Positions 7,629 to 19,127 are shown, numbered from the stretch's first letter. The stretch: 33,674 nucleotides of DNA from an uncultured Prevotellaceae bacterium (GCA_900316975.1 ONFA01000024.1:1-33674); one strand, 5' to 3'. Notes: generated by a model from the letters alone, not told the origin. Numbers and translations are program-made.

Positions 7629-8942
7629 ATGGCAAATTTAGTAGCAATAGTGGGTCGTCCCAATGTGGGCAAATCGACCTTGTTTAATAGATTGACCAAG
7701 ACTCGTCACGCGATTGTGAGTGATGAGGCTGGTACGACGCGTGACCGTCAGTATGGCAAATGTGAGTGGGGCAATAAGGAGTTTTCTGTGGTTGACACAG
7801 GAGGCTGGGTGGTGAACTCGGACGATGTGTTTGAGGAGGAAATCCGCCGCCAGGTGCTGATTGCTATCGAAGAGTGTGACGTGATACTCTTCATGGTGGA
7901 TGTGCGGACAGGTGTGACCGACCTCGACATGGAGGTGGCTGACATCCTGAGGCGCAGCAAGTTGCCCGTGTTTGTGGTGGCCAACAAGGTGGATAGCAAC
8001 GAACACCGCTACGATGCCGCAGAGTTCTACAGCCTGGGACTTGGCGACCCCTACTGCATCAGTTCGCTGACGGGCAGTGGAACGGGTGACCTCTTGGATG
8101 CAGTGGTGGGCAGTTTCACCAAAGAGATGCAGGAGGTGATTGAGGAAGACATTCCTCGCATCGCGGTGGTGGGCCGTCCGAATGCGGGCAAGTCGTCGCT
8201 CATCAACGCTTTCTTGGACGATAACCGCAACGTGGTGACCGACATAGCCGGCACAACGCGCGACTCTATCTACACGAAGTATGAGAAGTTTGGCTTCAAC
8301 TTCTATCTGGTCGATACCGCAGGCATCCGCAAGAAGAACAAGGTGACAGAGGACTTGGAATACTACTCGGTGATGAGGAGCATCCGCGCAATCGAGAACT
8401 CGGACGTGTGTGTGCTGATGGTGGATGCGACGAGAGGTATCGAAGGACAGGACATCAACATCTTCCAGCTGGTGCAGAAGAACCAGAAGGGACTGGTTGT
8501 GGTGGTGAACAAGTGGGACCTGGCGGAAGAGAAGTCGAATGAGGCGATTCGCCATTTCGAACGTGCCATCCGTGACCGTTTTGCACCATTCACGGACTTC
8601 CAAATCGTCTTTGCTTCTGCAGTGACCAAGCAGCGCATTTTCAAGGTGTTGGAAGAAGCACAGAAGGCTTATCAGGCAAGAACCAACAAGGTTTCGACGG
8701 CGAAACTGAACGAAGTGATGCTGCCTATCATTGAGGCTACTCCGCCACCATCGCTGAAGGGTAAGTACATCAAGATTAAGTATGTGATGCAGATTCCTGA
8801 CACACGAGTGCCTTCATTCGTATTCTATGCAAATTTGCCACAGTATGTGAAGGAGCCTTACAAGCGTTTCTTGGAAAACCAGATACGTGAGCATTGGAAC
8901 TTTAAGGGTACGCCTATCAATGTGTATATCAGACAAAAATAA
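7629..8942 (+). CDS. der: Der (EngA) double GTPase, 50S assembly
   Basis: Der has two tandem GTPase domains and a C-terminal KH-like domain and acts late in 50S subunit maturation. Domain 1 shows GRPNVGKS (9-16), DTGG (56-59) and NKVD (119-122). Domain 2 shows GRPNAGKS (182-189), DTAG (229-232) and NKWD near 293. The KH-like part covers about residues 350-437 and ends in the usual short basic tail (YIRQK). Length of 437 is standard. It has its own promoter and structured leader. Together with era, yceD and rpmF it makes this region a ribosome-assembly neighbourhood. Confidence 0.98.
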   Translation: MANLVAIVGRPNVGKSTLFNRLTKTRHAIVSDEAGTTRDRQYGKCEWGNKEFSVVDTGGWVVNSDDVFEEEIRRQVLIAIEECDVILFMVDVRTGVTDLDMEVADILRRSKLPVFVVANKVDSNEHRYDAAEFYSLGLGDPYCISSLTGSGTGDLLDAVVGSFTKEMQEVIEEDIPRIAVVGRPNAGKSSLINAFLDDNRNVVTDIAGTTRDSIYTKYEKFGFNFYLVDTAGIRKKNKVTEDLEYYSVMRSIRAIENSDVCVLMVDATRGIEGQDINIFQLVQKNQKGLVVVVNKWDLAEEKSNEAIRHFERAIRDRFAPFTDFQIVFASAVTKQRIFKVLEEAQKAYQARTNKVSTAKLNEVMLPIIEATPPPSLKGKYIKIKYVMQIPDTRVPSFVFYANLPQYVKEPYKRFLENQIREHWNFKGTPINVYIRQK

Positions 8943-8967
8943 GGTCATTTACAATTTATCATTTGCC

Positions 8968-9366
8968 ATGCGGGGAGTGGGGAAGATTCTTATTGCGTTG
9001 GGGCTGTTGTGCATGGTGTCATGCCATGAGCCCACTCCTGAAGAGGCGGCTCAGATGGCGTTGAAGGAGGCATTAGAGGCGTTGGAGAAGGGAGAGCATG
9101 ATGTTTACTTGCAGCATGTGGATTTTGGCAAAGAGATGGATTCGGTGCAGACGGCATATATGAGGAATGTGTTGCGTCAGCATGTGGGATGGCGGCGTTC
9201 AGAACGTGCTGTTGTGTTGTCAATAGACATGGTGGACGTCAAGATGCAAGAGGATAGTGTCTGCACGGTATATTATCAGTATTCTTTTGCTGATGGAACG
9301 CGGGAAGTCGGAGTACAGAAGATGGTGCGGCATGGAAATGAATGGAAACTGCGATTGAGAAACTAA
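8968..9366 (+). CDS. Small lipoprotein, DUF4878 / NTF2-like
   Basis: This 132-residue protein has a lipoprotein signal peptide ending in MVSC, with Cys19 as the acylated residue. After it comes a Glu/Ala-rich helix and a cone of beta strands (AVVLSIDMVDVKM, VCTVYYQYSF, VGVQKMVRHGNEWKLRL) that resembles DUF4878/NTF2-like lipoproteins of Bacteroidetes. The function of that family is not established. The frame is open upstream to 8887, inside der, but the ATG at 8968 directly precedes the signal peptide and avoids the overlap. It lies 25 bases after der and 30 bases before the transporter gene, so it may be part of a der transcript. Confidence 0.75.
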   Translation: MRGVGKILIALGLLCMVSCHEPTPEEAAQMALKEALEALEKGEHDVYLQHVDFGKEMDSVQTAYMRNVLRQHVGWRRSERAVVLSIDMVDVKMQEDSVCTVYYQYSFADGTREVGVQKMVRHGNEWKLRLRN

Positions 9367-9396
9367 GTTTTTGTAGAACAAACACTAAAATAGATC

Positions 9397-10776
9397 ATGA
9401 AAACAAACAAGAATGTGTTTGCCTCGAAGGTGGGTGCTATTCTTGCAGCGGCAGGTAGTGCTGTGGGACTGGGGAACGTGTGGCGTTTTCCTACAGAAAC
9501 AGGTACCAACGGTGGCGCTGCATTCATCTTGATTTATGTATTATTCATGCTGCTGTTGGGTGTGCCGATTATGGTGACGGAATTTGCCATCGGAAGGCAT
9601 GGCGGCGAGGATGTGACCCATGCTTTTGAGAAGATGAGCGGAGGCCAGAGAGGATGGCGATGGATGGGCTTGATTCCTTTGGTTAGCGGTTTCCTGGTAC
9701 TCAGTTATTATGCTGTGGTGGCGGGATGGACGCTCTACTATGCTTATGAAGCACTTATTGGAGGCTTTTCAGGAAAGAGCCCGGAAGATTTTACTAATGA
9801 TTTTGTGGCGTTTTCTTCGGATTCCCTTCAGCCCGTTTTTTGGATGATGATCATCATTATTCTAACTTGTGGCATTGTGGCACTTGGCGTGCAAAAGGGG
9901 ATTGAACGGGGTGCTCGTATCATGATGCCACTGCTGTTTGTCTTTATTTTGGTGCTGGTGGGATGTTCTTTGGCATTACCTAATGCCAGCAAAGGCTTGA
10001 CTTTCTTGTTCCAGCCTGATTTCTCCAAGGTGAACAGTTCGGTGATTCTCAGTGCGATGGGTCAGGCATTCTTCTCACTGAGTGTGGGCTTGGGGTGCTT
10101 GTGTACTTATGCCTGTTACTTCCGTAAAGACATAGACCTGATGAAGGACGGGTTGAGTGTTGCCAGCATCGACACATTAGTGGCATTGCTCAGCGGTCTC
10201 ATCATCTTCCCCGCTGTCTATTCCATTCAGGGGCTGCAGCCCGATGCTGGACCTTCGTTGGTGTTCATCACATTGCCGAATGTGTTTCAGCAAGTGTTTG
10301 GCAATATTTCTTGGTTGGCATATCTCTTCTCGTTGATTTTCTATCTGTTGCTTGTCATGGCAGCCTTGACCAGCAGCATTTCGATGCTGGAGATGTCGGC
10401 TGCCTATTTTCACAAGAATCTTCATTTGTCCCGTCCGTTGGCGGCAGTGATTGTCAGCGTGGTGTGTATGCTGCTGGGCACTTTCTGTTCGTGGTCTTTT
10501 GGCGATTGGAAGGATGTCACTCTTTTTGGCATGGGCTTCTTCGACCTCTTCGATTACATCGTTGCCAAACTCATCATGCCGATTGGTGGCATGCTTATGT
10601 GCATTTTCCTCGGTTGGGTGGTTGACGAAAAGGTGTTGTGCGCCGAAATGACCAACAATGGCACCATCAAGAGCCCGCTTTATTCCACTTACCGTTTTAT
10701 CATCCGTTACTTTGCGCCGCTCTGCATCTTCCTCATTTTTGCAAATGAGTTGGGCTTGTTTGGATTCTTGAAGTAA
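9397..10776 (+). CDS. Neurotransmitter:sodium symporter (NSS/SNF) family transporter
   Basis: An inner-membrane transporter of 459 residues with about eleven or twelve predicted helices. The first helix carries the family signature AAAGSAVGLGNVWRFP, whose residues form the sodium and substrate sites in LeuT-fold members. GGAAF and GVPIM follow in helix 2, and GQAFFSLSVGLG matches the broken helix 6. Bacterial members usually import amino acids (tyrosine, tryptophan or other hydrophobic ones) with sodium; the actual substrate cannot be read here. The lack of a promoter in the 30-base gap suggests co-transcription with the lipoprotein gene. Confidence 0.94.
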   Translation: MKTNKNVFASKVGAILAAAGSAVGLGNVWRFPTETGTNGGAAFILIYVLFMLLLGVPIMVTEFAIGRHGGEDVTHAFEKMSGGQRGWRWMGLIPLVSGFLVLSYYAVVAGWTLYYAYEALIGGFSGKSPEDFTNDFVAFSSDSLQPVFWMMIIIILTCGIVALGVQKGIERGARIMMPLLFVFILVLVGCSLALPNASKGLTFLFQPDFSKVNSSVILSAMGQAFFSLSVGLGCLCTYACYFRKDIDLMKDGLSVASIDTLVALLSGLIIFPAVYSIQGLQPDAGPSLVFITLPNVFQQVFGNISWLAYLFSLIFYLLLVMAALTSSISMLEMSAAYFHKNLHLSRPLAAVIVSVVCMLLGTFCSWSFGDWKDVTLFGMGFFDLFDYIVAKLIMPIGGMLMCIFLGWVVDEKVLCAEMTNNGTIKSPLYSTYRFIIRYFAPLCIFLIFANELGLFGFLK

Positions 10777-10800
10777 ACACACTTCTTTTCTGGCTGAATT

Positions 10801-10832
10801 TTTGGCAGTTCGGAAAAAAAGTGCTACCTTTG
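10801..10832 (+). promoter_or_regulatory. Promoter for tig
   Basis: TTTG at 10801-10804 and TACCTTTG at 10825-10832, spacing 20. The leader contains a small hairpin (TTGC/GCAA plus CCC/GGG, 10842-10862) before the ATG at 10903. Confidence 0.8.
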
Positions 10833-10902
10833 CAGCCGATTTTGCCAACCCGTGTGGGGCAATGATTAGAAACTTGCAAACTCATAAACATAAATATTCA
10901 AT

Positions 10903-12234
10903 ATGAACATTTCAGTAGAGAACATTGACAAGGTGAACGCGGTGATGACTGCCGTGGTGGAACCTGCCGACTATACGGAGAAGTATGAGAAGGCTATCAA
11001 GGACGCAAAGAAGAAAATGAATATGCCCGGTTTCCGTCCTGGCATGGTGCCAGTAGGCTTGATTAAGAAGCAGTTTGGCGTGAGCATCCTCGCAGAAGAG
11101 GTGAACAAGGTGCTTCAGGATGGTCTGTTTGGCTATATTCGCGAGAACAAGATTAACATGTTGGGCGAACCTCTGCCTACCGAAGATAACAACAACGTGG
11201 AACTGAAGGAAGGCGAAAGTTTCACTTTCAAGTTTGAATTGGCAATTGCACCAGAGTTTGAGGTGTCACTGACCAAGAAGGATAAGATTGACTACTACAA
11301 CGTGGAGGTGAGCGACCAGATGGTGGAGAATCAGGTGGACATGTACCGTCAGCGTGGTGGTAAGTACGAGAAGGTGGACTCTTATGAGGACAATGACATG
11401 ATTAAGGGTATCATCACAGAACTGGATGTGGAGGCTCCCGTGAAGGCTGAGGATGTGGTGATGTTGCCAAAGTACTTCAAGAACGATGACCAGAAGAAAC
11501 TCTTCGAAGGTGTGAAGGTGAATGACATTGTGACATTCAACCCATCAGTGGCATATGACAACAACGAGGCAGAGTTGACCTCTCTGCTGAAGGTCGAGAA
11601 GACTGATGCTCTGAATCATAAGGGTGAATTCAACTTCCAGATTACAGAAATCACTCGTTTTGTGCCAGGCCCATTCAATCAAGAACTGTTTGACAGCGTG
11701 TTCCCTGGTGGTGAGGTGAAGACAGAGGCTGATTTCCGTGCGAAGGTGAAGGAACTGATCGCAGACCAGTTCAAGAAGGACAGCGACTATAAGTTCTTGC
11801 TCGATGTGCGCAAGCATGTGACCAAGAAGGTGGGCAAGTTGGAGTTCCCCGAGGAGAAACTGAAGAAGATTCTTCTTGCTAACACAGGCGATCAGGCTAA
11901 GGTGGATGCTCAGTTTGACAAGAGCATTGAGGAACTGACTTGGCATCTTATTAAGGAGAAACTCGTGGAACAGAACGAGGTGAAGGTGGAAGACGAAGAT
12001 GTGAAGAACATGGCGAAGGAGGTGACTCGCATGCAGTTTGCTCAATATGGCATGCTGAACATCCCTGATGAATATTTGGAGAACTCTGTAAAGGAGATGC
12101 TGAAGAAGCGTGAGACAGTGGATAACCTCATCGACCGCTGCATCGAAGTGAAACTGGGTGTTGCCATCAAGGAGAAGGTGACACTGAAGGAGAGCACCGT
12201 GAGCGCAGAGGAGTTTAACAAGATGTTTGAATAA
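10903..12234 (+). CDS. tig: Trigger factor, ribosome-associated chaperone
   Basis: Trigger factor binds L23 at the ribosome exit and shields nascent chains. The N-terminal domain carries the ribosome-docking signature GFRPGMVP at 43-50. The middle region (about 140-260) corresponds to the FKBP-like PPIase insert but is degenerate, as usual in Bacteroidetes. The helical C-terminal arms (about 265-443) are Lys/Glu-rich. Length of 443 is typical. It has its own promoter and terminator and is followed by clpP and clpX, the common tig-clpP-clpX order that groups folding with degradation. Confidence 0.95.
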   Translation: MNISVENIDKVNAVMTAVVEPADYTEKYEKAIKDAKKKMNMPGFRPGMVPVGLIKKQFGVSILAEEVNKVLQDGLFGYIRENKINMLGEPLPTEDNNNVELKEGESFTFKFELAIAPEFEVSLTKKDKIDYYNVEVSDQMVENQVDMYRQRGGKYEKVDSYEDNDMIKGIITELDVEAPVKAEDVVMLPKYFKNDDQKKLFEGVKVNDIVTFNPSVAYDNNEAELTSLLKVEKTDALNHKGEFNFQITEITRFVPGPFNQELFDSVFPGGEVKTEADFRAKVKELIADQFKKDSDYKFLLDVRKHVTKKVGKLEFPEEKLKKILLANTGDQAKVDAQFDKSIEELTWHLIKEKLVEQNEVKVEDEDVKNMAKEVTRMQFAQYGMLNIPDEYLENSVKEMLKKRETVDNLIDRCIEVKLGVAIKEKVTLKESTVSAEEFNKMFE

Positions 12235-12255
12235 TCAATTGTAGCAACCCAATAG

Positions 12256-12296
12256 AAAAAGTGGCGAGAGTCAAAGAACTCTTGCCACTTTTTTGT
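12256..12296 (+). terminator. Terminator of tig
   Basis: A 16-bp stem pairs 12256-12271 with 12279-12294 (one G-T-type mismatch) with a 7-base loop and ends in a T-run. It separates tig from clpP. Confidence 0.9.
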
Positions 12297-12344
12297 GCTT
12301 GGATAGGACTAAAATGCTTTTGTTGGAAAAAACTCAAAAAAAAT

Positions 12345-12376
12345 TTTGTTTTTTCATTCATTTATTCGTACCTTTG
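12345..12376 (+). promoter_or_regulatory. Promoter for clpP-clpX
   Basis: TTTG at 12345-12348 and TACCTTTG at 12369-12376 with a spacing of 20 bases. The box lies downstream of the first possible in-frame start (TTG at 12346), which rules that start out and supports the ATG at 12397. Confidence 0.85.
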
Positions 12377-12396
12377 AATTTCGAAACGATTTTAAT

Positions 12397-13086
12397 ATGA
12401 ATGTAACACGCGATTTTATGATAAACGACTTTCGGAAATATGCTACTAAGCATTTGGGAATGAATAGTATGGTGCTTGACGATGTGATGAAGGCTCAAGC
12501 AGGTTATTTGAATCCGTATATATTGGAAGAAAGACAATTGAATGTCACCCAACTGGATGTTTTTTCCCGTTTGATGATGGATAGAATCATTTTTCTGGGT
12601 ACAGAAGTGAATGACTACACGGCCAATGTGCTTCAGGCACAGATGCTTTACTTGGATAGTGTAGATAGCGCCAAGGACATCAGCATCTATATCAATTCCC
12701 CTGGTGGTAGCGTGTATGCAGGATTGGGCATTTACGACACGATGCAATTCATCAATAGCGATGTGCAGACTATCTGTACGGGCATGGCAGCAAGCATGGC
12801 AGCCGTGTTGCTGGTTGCAGGCAAGGAAGGCAAGCGTAGTGCGTTGCCTCATAGCCGCATCATGATTCACCAACCGATGGGTGGTGCACAGGGACAGGCA
12901 AGTGATATAGAAATTACTGCCCGTGAAATTCAGAAGTTGAAGAAAGAACTTTACACCATCATCAGCGACCATAGCCATCAGCCTTTCGACAAGGTCTGGG
13001 CAGATAGCGACCGTGACTACTGGATGACCGCCGAGGAGGCAAAGGAATATGGCATGGTGGATGAGGTGCTGGTGAGAAAGGGATAG
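12397..13086 (+). CDS. clpP: ClpP protease subunit
   Basis: ClpP is the serine protease chamber that works with ClpX. The 229-residue protein shows the triad Ser133 (GMAASMA), His158 (MIHQP) and Asp203 (KVWADSDRD), plus the YINSPGG oxyanion region. The N-terminal extension of about 35 residues before the conserved core is somewhat longer than in E. coli and may be a propeptide. The start at 12397 is chosen because the promoter -7 box lies between it and the longer open frame. The clpX gene starts 40 bases after the stop, and no promoter or terminator is seen between them. Confidence 0.97.
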   Translation: MNVTRDFMINDFRKYATKHLGMNSMVLDDVMKAQAGYLNPYILEERQLNVTQLDVFSRLMMDRIIFLGTEVNDYTANVLQAQMLYLDSVDSAKDISIYINSPGGSVYAGLGIYDTMQFINSDVQTICTGMAASMAAVLLVAGKEGKRSALPHSRIMIHQPMGGAQGQASDIEITAREIQKLKKELYTIISDHSHQPFDKVWADSDRDYWMTAEEAKEYGMVDEVLVRKG

Positions 13087-13126
13087 ATAGGAATTGATTA
13101 TACATTATAAATAATAATAGGGATAA

Positions 13127-14359
13127 GTGGCAAAACAAAATAGATGCTCGTTCTGTGGACGTGCGGAGAATGAGGTCAAGATGCTCATCTACGGAATAGA
13201 TGGATACATCTGTGATGAGTGTGCGGAACAGGCTATCACAATCGTCAAGGAGGCTCGTGCAAGTCGGAAACAAGATGTGAAGTTGGAGAACTTGCCAAAG
13301 CCGCAAGAGATTAAAGCGTATTTGGATAAGTATGTGATAGGGCAAGATGCTGCAAAGGTTGCCCTTTCTGTGGCTGTATATAATCACTACAAACGTCTGA
13401 ACCATCGGGATGAGAAAGATGATGTGGAACTGGAGAAGTCAAACATCATCATGGTGGGTAGTACGGGAACAGGAAAGACACTGTTGGCGCGGACGATTGC
13501 AAAGATGCTGTTGGTTCCTTTTGCGATTGTAGATGCGACGGTGCTGACCGAAGCCGGTTATGTGGGCGAGGATGTGGAAAGTCTTTTGGCACGTCTGTTG
13601 CAGGCTGCTGATGGCGATGTGAAGTTGGCGGAGAAGGGTATCGTCTTTATTGATGAGATAGATAAGATTGCCCGTAAGGGTGACAACCCAAGCATCACAC
13701 GTGACGTGAGTGGTGAAGGTGTGCAGCAAGGACTTCTGAAACTGTTGGAAGGAAGCGTCGTGAATGTGCCGCCCCAGGGAGGACGTAAGCATCCAGAACA
13801 GCAGTTTATTCAGGTGGATACGAGAAACATTCTCTTTATCTGTGGCGGTGCCTTCGATGGCATTGAGAAACGTATTGCCCAACGCCTGAACACACATGTG
13901 GTGGGTTTTGATGCGGCACGAAATGTGGCAAAGATTGACAAGTCAAACATGATGCAGTACATTGCGCCGATGGACTTGAAATCTTTTGGCTTGATACCAG
14001 AGATTATCGGCCGTTTGCCCATCTTGACGCATCTTGAACCTCTTGACAGGGAGGCTTTGCGTTCTATCTTGACAGAGCCGAAAAACTCGATTGTCAAGCA
14101 GTATAAGAAAATGTTTGAGATAGATGGTGTGAAACTGACTTTTGAGGAGGAGGTGTTGGATTACGTGGTTGACAAGGCTATAGAGTTCAAACTTGGTGCA
14201 AGAGGTCTGCGTTCACTCATAGAGGTCATCATGATGAAGCCCATGTTTGAAGTCCCGTCGACAGACGTGAAGGAGTTTGTCGTTACGCTTGACTTTGCAC
14301 GTCAGCAAGTGGAAAGTGCAAACATGGCGGTGCTAAAAGAAAGTACGGAAGACAAGTAA
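13127..14359 (+). CDS. clpX: ClpX AAA+ unfoldase
   Basis: ClpX unfolds tagged substrates and feeds them to ClpP. It starts with GTG at 13127. The N-terminal zinc domain has Cys7, Cys10, Cys29 and Cys32. The AAA+ domain shows Walker A GSTGTGKT (111-118), pore loop GYVGED, Walker B FIDEIDKI, the RKH loop (GGRKHPEQQ) that contacts ssrA tags, and sensor residues in the C-terminal GARGLRS. Length of 410 is normal. Second gene of the clpPX operon; a terminator overlaps its stop codon. Confidence 0.97.
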   Translation: MAKQNRCSFCGRAENEVKMLIYGIDGYICDECAEQAITIVKEARASRKQDVKLENLPKPQEIKAYLDKYVIGQDAAKVALSVAVYNHYKRLNHRDEKDDVELEKSNIIMVGSTGTGKTLLARTIAKMLLVPFAIVDATVLTEAGYVGEDVESLLARLLQAADGDVKLAEKGIVFIDEIDKIARKGDNPSITRDVSGEGVQQGLLKLLEGSVVNVPPQGGRKHPEQQFIQVDTRNILFICGGAFDGIEKRIAQRLNTHVVGFDAARNVAKIDKSNMMQYIAPMDLKSFGLIPEIIGRLPILTHLEPLDREALRSILTEPKNSIVKQYKKMFEIDGVKLTFEEEVLDYVVDKAIEFKLGARGLRSLIEVIMMKPMFEVPSTDVKEFVVTLDFARQQVESANMAVLKESTEDK

Positions 14360-14394
14360 AAGTGATTTTTTCATAAAAAAGCAACACTTTTTCC
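14358..14394 (+). terminator. Terminator of clpPX
   Basis: AAAAGTG at 14358-14364 pairs with CACTTTT at 14385-14391, supported by an inner T-run/A-run pairing, and T-rich sequence follows. It begins inside the clpX stop codon. Confidence 0.65.
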
Positions 14395-14402
14395 ATTTTT
14401 TC

Positions 14403-14433
14403 TTTGATAATACAAAACAGAATTATAACTTTG
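14403..14433 (+). promoter_or_regulatory. Promoter for recQ
   Basis: TTTG at 14403-14406 and TAACTTTG at 14426-14433, spacing 19, about 60 bases before the recQ ATG. Confidence 0.8.
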
Positions 14434-14495
14434 TTCGTAGAATGCGAAAAATCCCATATAAATACTGCTTCTAACATCAAATTTTCTAGCATCTA

Positions 14496-17084
14496 ATGAA
14501 GAAATTCGCAACACTCCAGCAAGCGCTGAAATATTATTTTGGCTTTGACACGTTTAAAGGCGACCAAGAGGCGATTATTAATAATCTTCTTGACCGCAAG
14601 GATACTTTTGTGTTGATGCCGACTGGTGGCGGTAAGTCATTATGCTACCAATTGCCGGCATTGTTGATGGAGGGGACAGCGATAGTGATTTCACCACTGA
14701 TAGCCTTGATGAAGAATCAAGTGGATGCCATTAAGCATATCAGCGAGGAAGACAGCGTGGCGCATTTCATCAATTCGTCACTGAGCAGGGCGAGCATTGA
14801 CCAAGTGAAAGCGGACATTATGGCTGGAAAGACGAAGATGCTGTATGTGGCTCCAGAGTCTTTGACCAAGGAAGACAATGTGGATTTCCTCCGACAGGTC
14901 AATATCTCTTTCTTTGCTATTGATGAGGCTCACTGCATTTCGGAATGGGGACATGATTTCCGTCCTGAATACCGCAAGATACGTCCCGTCATCAATTGGA
15001 TTGCGATGGCTCCTGTCATCGAATTGTTCTTGCCTAAGGATAAACTGCCTGTTATTAAGGCTTTGACTGACACTTACCGGTCGAAAAAGCAGAAGTTCGA
15101 TGAGATGAACAAGGACTTCAAGCAGTTCCCGGACAGGGTTAATAAGAATGAGCTGGACGCATTGGAAAACAGTGTGAAGGGATTGGCTGATGTTGTTGCC
15201 TTTATGGCGGATATGAAGGAACAGATCAAGGAGAAGTCAGATAAATGCCCTCGTTTGGATGCTCGTTTTGTGGATGCATTGTTGGAAATCATGCCAGCCA
15301 TCCGTCGGGACTACAATGCGCTCAGAGAACGAATGGCGAATGAACCGGCGGTGATGAATTTGCCGGAACTTCCCAGCGATGAGGTCATTCAGGAGGCTTC
15401 GTCCAAGATATACGATGCTCCAGTGATCGCCTTGACCGCCACTGCCACCGATAAGGTGCGTAATGATATCAAGAAAAATCTTGGCATCGTGGATGCACAA
15501 GATTATAAATCGTCTTTCAACCGCCAGAACCTCTATTATGAAGTTCGTCAAAAGACGGCGGATGTGGAAAAGGACATCATCAAGTTTATCAAGCAAAACC
15601 AAGGAAAGAGTGGCATCATCTATTGCTTGAGCCGTAAGAAAGTGGAGGACTTGGCAGAAGTGCTTCGTGCCAACAACATCAAGGCGGCTGCCTACCATGC
15701 AGGCATGGACAATAAGGACCGTAATGAAACTCAAGACGACTTCATCATGGAGCGTGTGGATGTCATTGTGGCAACCATCGCTTTTGGCATGGGCATTGAT
15801 AAGCCAGATGTGCGTTATGTCATTCATTACGATATACCTAAGAGCCTTGAAGGCTACTATCAAGAGACTGGACGTGCTGGTAGGGATGGCGGCGAAGGCA
15901 AGTGCATCACTTACTACTGCCACAAGGACCTTGAGAAACTGGAGAAGTTCATGAAGGACAAGACGCCGGCTGAGAAGGATATCGGCACCCACCTCTTGAG
16001 TGAGACCGCCGCCTATTGTGAGTCCTCCGTTTGTCGTCGTAAGATGCTTCTGCATTACTTTGGAGAGGAGTACGATCGGGAGAACTGCGGAAATTGTGAC
16101 AATTGTCTGCATCCGAAGGTCAAGACAGACCAAAAGGATAATCTCTTGCTTGCTTTGCAAACCATCCTGGCGGTCAAGGAAAACTTCAGACGGGATTATA
16201 TCATCAATATCCTTCGTGGTGAGGAAAACGAAACGATACTGAGTCATAAGCACGAGAAGTTGGAACAGTTTGGTGCAGGAGCGGATGTGGAGGAAACGAT
16301 GTGGGATGCCATCTTCATTCAGGCAAGCCTCGAAGGGTACATTGAAAAGGAAGTGGAATCGTACGGTACACTGAAACTGACCAAGGCAGGCAAGAAATTC
16401 ATCAAGAAACCTGAACCCTTCATGGTGGTGGAAAACAATGATTTCGACGACGATTTTGATGACAGTGCCGACCAAGGAGGTACAGGAGTGGCGGATGAGG
16501 TGCTGTATGGCATGCTGCTTGACCTGAGAAAGAAAATTGCCAAGAAATATGATGTGCCTCCGTATGTGGTGTTCCAAGATGCTTCGCTTGAGTCAATGGC
16601 AACCCTCTATCCCATCAACGGGGAAGAATTGCAGAACATCCCGGGTGTGGGTGCCGGAAAGGCAAAGCGATACGGCGACGAGTTCTGCAAACTCATCAAG
16701 AGACATTGTGAAGATAATGACATTGTTCGTCCCACTGACATGCGTGTCAGGACAGTAGCAAATAAATCAAAAGTGAAAGTAAAGATTATACAAGCCATAG
16801 ACCGCAAGGTGAGCCTTGAGGAAATCGCAAAGAGCAACGGACTCGACTTTGACGAGTTGCTTGACGAGATGGAGGCAATCGTTTATAGCGGAACAAAGCT
16901 CAATATAGACTACTATTTTGAGGAAATCGAGATGGATGAGGACGTCATCGATGAAATCTATTCTTATTTCCGTACCAGCGAGACCGACGACCTCGACACG
17001 GCGCTTGACAACCTCGATGGTGACATTTACGAGGAAGACGTGCGGCTTGTGCGTATCAAGTTCATCAGCGACCTGGCAAACTAA
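14496..17084 (+). CDS. recQ: RecQ DNA helicase with a 136-residue insertion
   Basis: RecQ is a 3'-5' helicase for recombination and replication-fork repair. Walker A PTGGGKS is at 42-48, DEAH at 143-146 with the RecQ-specific [14 protein letters not shown] loop, TATAT at 314-318, and [10 protein letters not shown] in the second RecA lobe. The RQC zinc cysteines appear in CGNCDNC, an HRDC domain at about 690-765 ([14 protein letters not shown]), and a C-terminal helix-turn-helix-like segment with an acidic end. Between the DEAH loop and TATAT there is an extra block (about residues 176-307), helical and charged, that ordinary RecQ lacks. It is in frame and flanked by the repeated residues APVI. 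Without it the protein would be 726 residues with an uninterrupted core. The function of the block is unknown. It has its own promoter and terminator. Confidence 0.94.
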   Translation: MKKFATLQQALKYYFGFDTFKGDQEAIINNLLDRKDTFVLMPTGGGKSLCYQLPALLMEGTAIVISPLIALMKNQVDAIKHISEEDSVAHFINSSLSRASIDQVKADIMAGKTKMLYVAPESLTKEDNVDFLRQVNISFFAIDEAHCISEWGHDFRPEYRKIRPVINWIAMAPVIELFLPKDKLPVIKALTDTYRSKKQKFDEMNKDFKQFPDRVNKNELDALENSVKGLADVVAFMADMKEQIKEKSDKCPRLDARFVDALLEIMPAIRRDYNALRERMANEPAVMNLPELPSDEVIQEASSKIYDAPVIALTATATDKVRNDIKKNLGIVDAQDYKSSFNRQNLYYEVRQKTADVEKDIIKFIKQNQGKSGIIYCLSRKKVEDLAEVLRANNIKAAAYHAGMDNKDRNETQDDFIMERVDVIVATIAFGMGIDKPDVRYVIHYDIPKSLEGYYQETGRAGRDGGEGKCITYYCHKDLEKLEKFMKDKTPAEKDIGTHLLSETAAYCESSVCRRKMLLHYFGEEYDRENCGNCDNCLHPKVKTDQKDNLLLALQTILAVKENFRRDYIINILRGEENETILSHKHEKLEQFGAGADVEETMWDAIFIQASLEGYIEKEVESYGTLKLTKAGKKFIKKPEPFMVVENNDFDDDFDDSADQGGTGVADEVLYGMLLDLRKKIAKKYDVPPYVVFQDASLESMATLYPINGEELQNIPGVGAGKAKRYGDEFCKLIKRHCEDNDIVRPTDMRVRTVANKSKVKVKIIQAIDRKVSLEEIAKSNGLDFDELLDEMEAIVYSGTKLNIDYYFEEIEMDEDVIDEIYSYFRTSETDDLDTALDNLDGDIYEEDVRLVRIKFISDLAN
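15009..15434 (+). repeat. Imperfect direct repeat flanking the recQ insertion
   Basis: The 18 bases at 15009-15026 (GCTCCTGTCATCGAATTG) recur at 15417-15434 (GCTCCAGTGATCGCCTTG) with 14 identities, in the same reading phase and exactly 408 bases (136 codons) apart. They mark the ends of the extra block in recQ. The block itself shows no transposase, terminal inverted repeats or intein motifs. Confidence 0.7.
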
Positions 17085-17111
17085 ACAATGGGGGACATGT
17101 GTCCTTGGGAT

Positions 17112-17155
17112 AGCGAGGAACGAGGCAATGGAAGCCTCGCTCCTCGCTTTTTTTT
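17112..17155 (+). terminator. Terminator of recQ
   Basis: A 15-bp stem (17112-17126 with 17134-17148, one mismatch) with a 7-base loop is followed by a run of eight T. Confidence 0.92.
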
Positions 17156-17170
17156 GCCTTCTTGAAAAAT

Positions 17171-18718
<1,548 letters not shown>

Positions 18719-18757
18719 GTAAAGAGAACGAAAACGACAGACCCAGAGTCATCATAG

Positions 18758-18797
18758 ACGAGCACCCAGCACGAAATATATCGCGCTGGGTGCTCGT
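18758..18797 (+). terminator. Hairpin after guaB
   Basis: A 16-bp stem (18758-18773 with 18782-18797, one mismatch) with an 8-base loop. It lacks a clear T-run, so it may be a stabilising 3' end as much as a terminator. A second, weaker hairpin (outer ATGTG/CACAT, inner TGCGCG/CGCGCA, about 18803-18845) follows and reuses the words GTGCTGGGTGC. Confidence 0.7.
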
Positions 18798-18891
18798 AAT
18801 ATTATGTGCTGGGTGCGCGAAATGAGACGCGCACGGTGCTCACATAGACGTCGGTTTGGTATAAGAGCACTCACGGTTTGGAAGTCCTTTT

Positions 18892-19019
18892 ACCGCTTTG
18901 CGGGCTTTAGAAAAACAAGAAAAAATAAAAAAATACAAGAAAAAAAAGCATTTCACTTTCTCTATTTTTTCTTATTTTCTTTTGTTTTTTCTTGTTTTTT
19001 TTCAAGCCGCCGAAGGGGT
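18892..19019. repeat. Long imperfect inverted repeat (A-rich / T-rich arms)
   Basis: The left arm (about 18892-18950) and right arm (about 18959-19019) are complementary over roughly 60 bases at an estimated three matches in four. Both have a GC-rich outer tip (GCGGGCTT against AAGCCGCC) and an inner run of AAAACAAGAAAAAA against its complement. Further out, GGTATAAG near 18858 pairs with CTTATACC at 19024-19031. It could be a bidirectional terminator or a small non-autonomous element; nothing coding lies inside. Confidence 0.6.
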
Positions 19020-19127
19020 AATTCTTATACCGAACTCACGTTCACATAGGGAATCTATGACAATAAAAGTTAAAGCCTTGTGTGCTTTTTTCCTATTTTC
19101 TATCCGAAAGGTGTGTAAAAGCCTTGC

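Noticed and set aside
12346..12396. A longer ClpP start at the TTG codon 12346
   Set aside because: The promoter -7 box lies inside that stretch, so it cannot be translated from the main transcript.
15009..15434. The recQ insertion as an intein
   Set aside because: There is no nucleophilic residue at its start, no His-Asn at its end, and no splicing or homing-endonuclease blocks.
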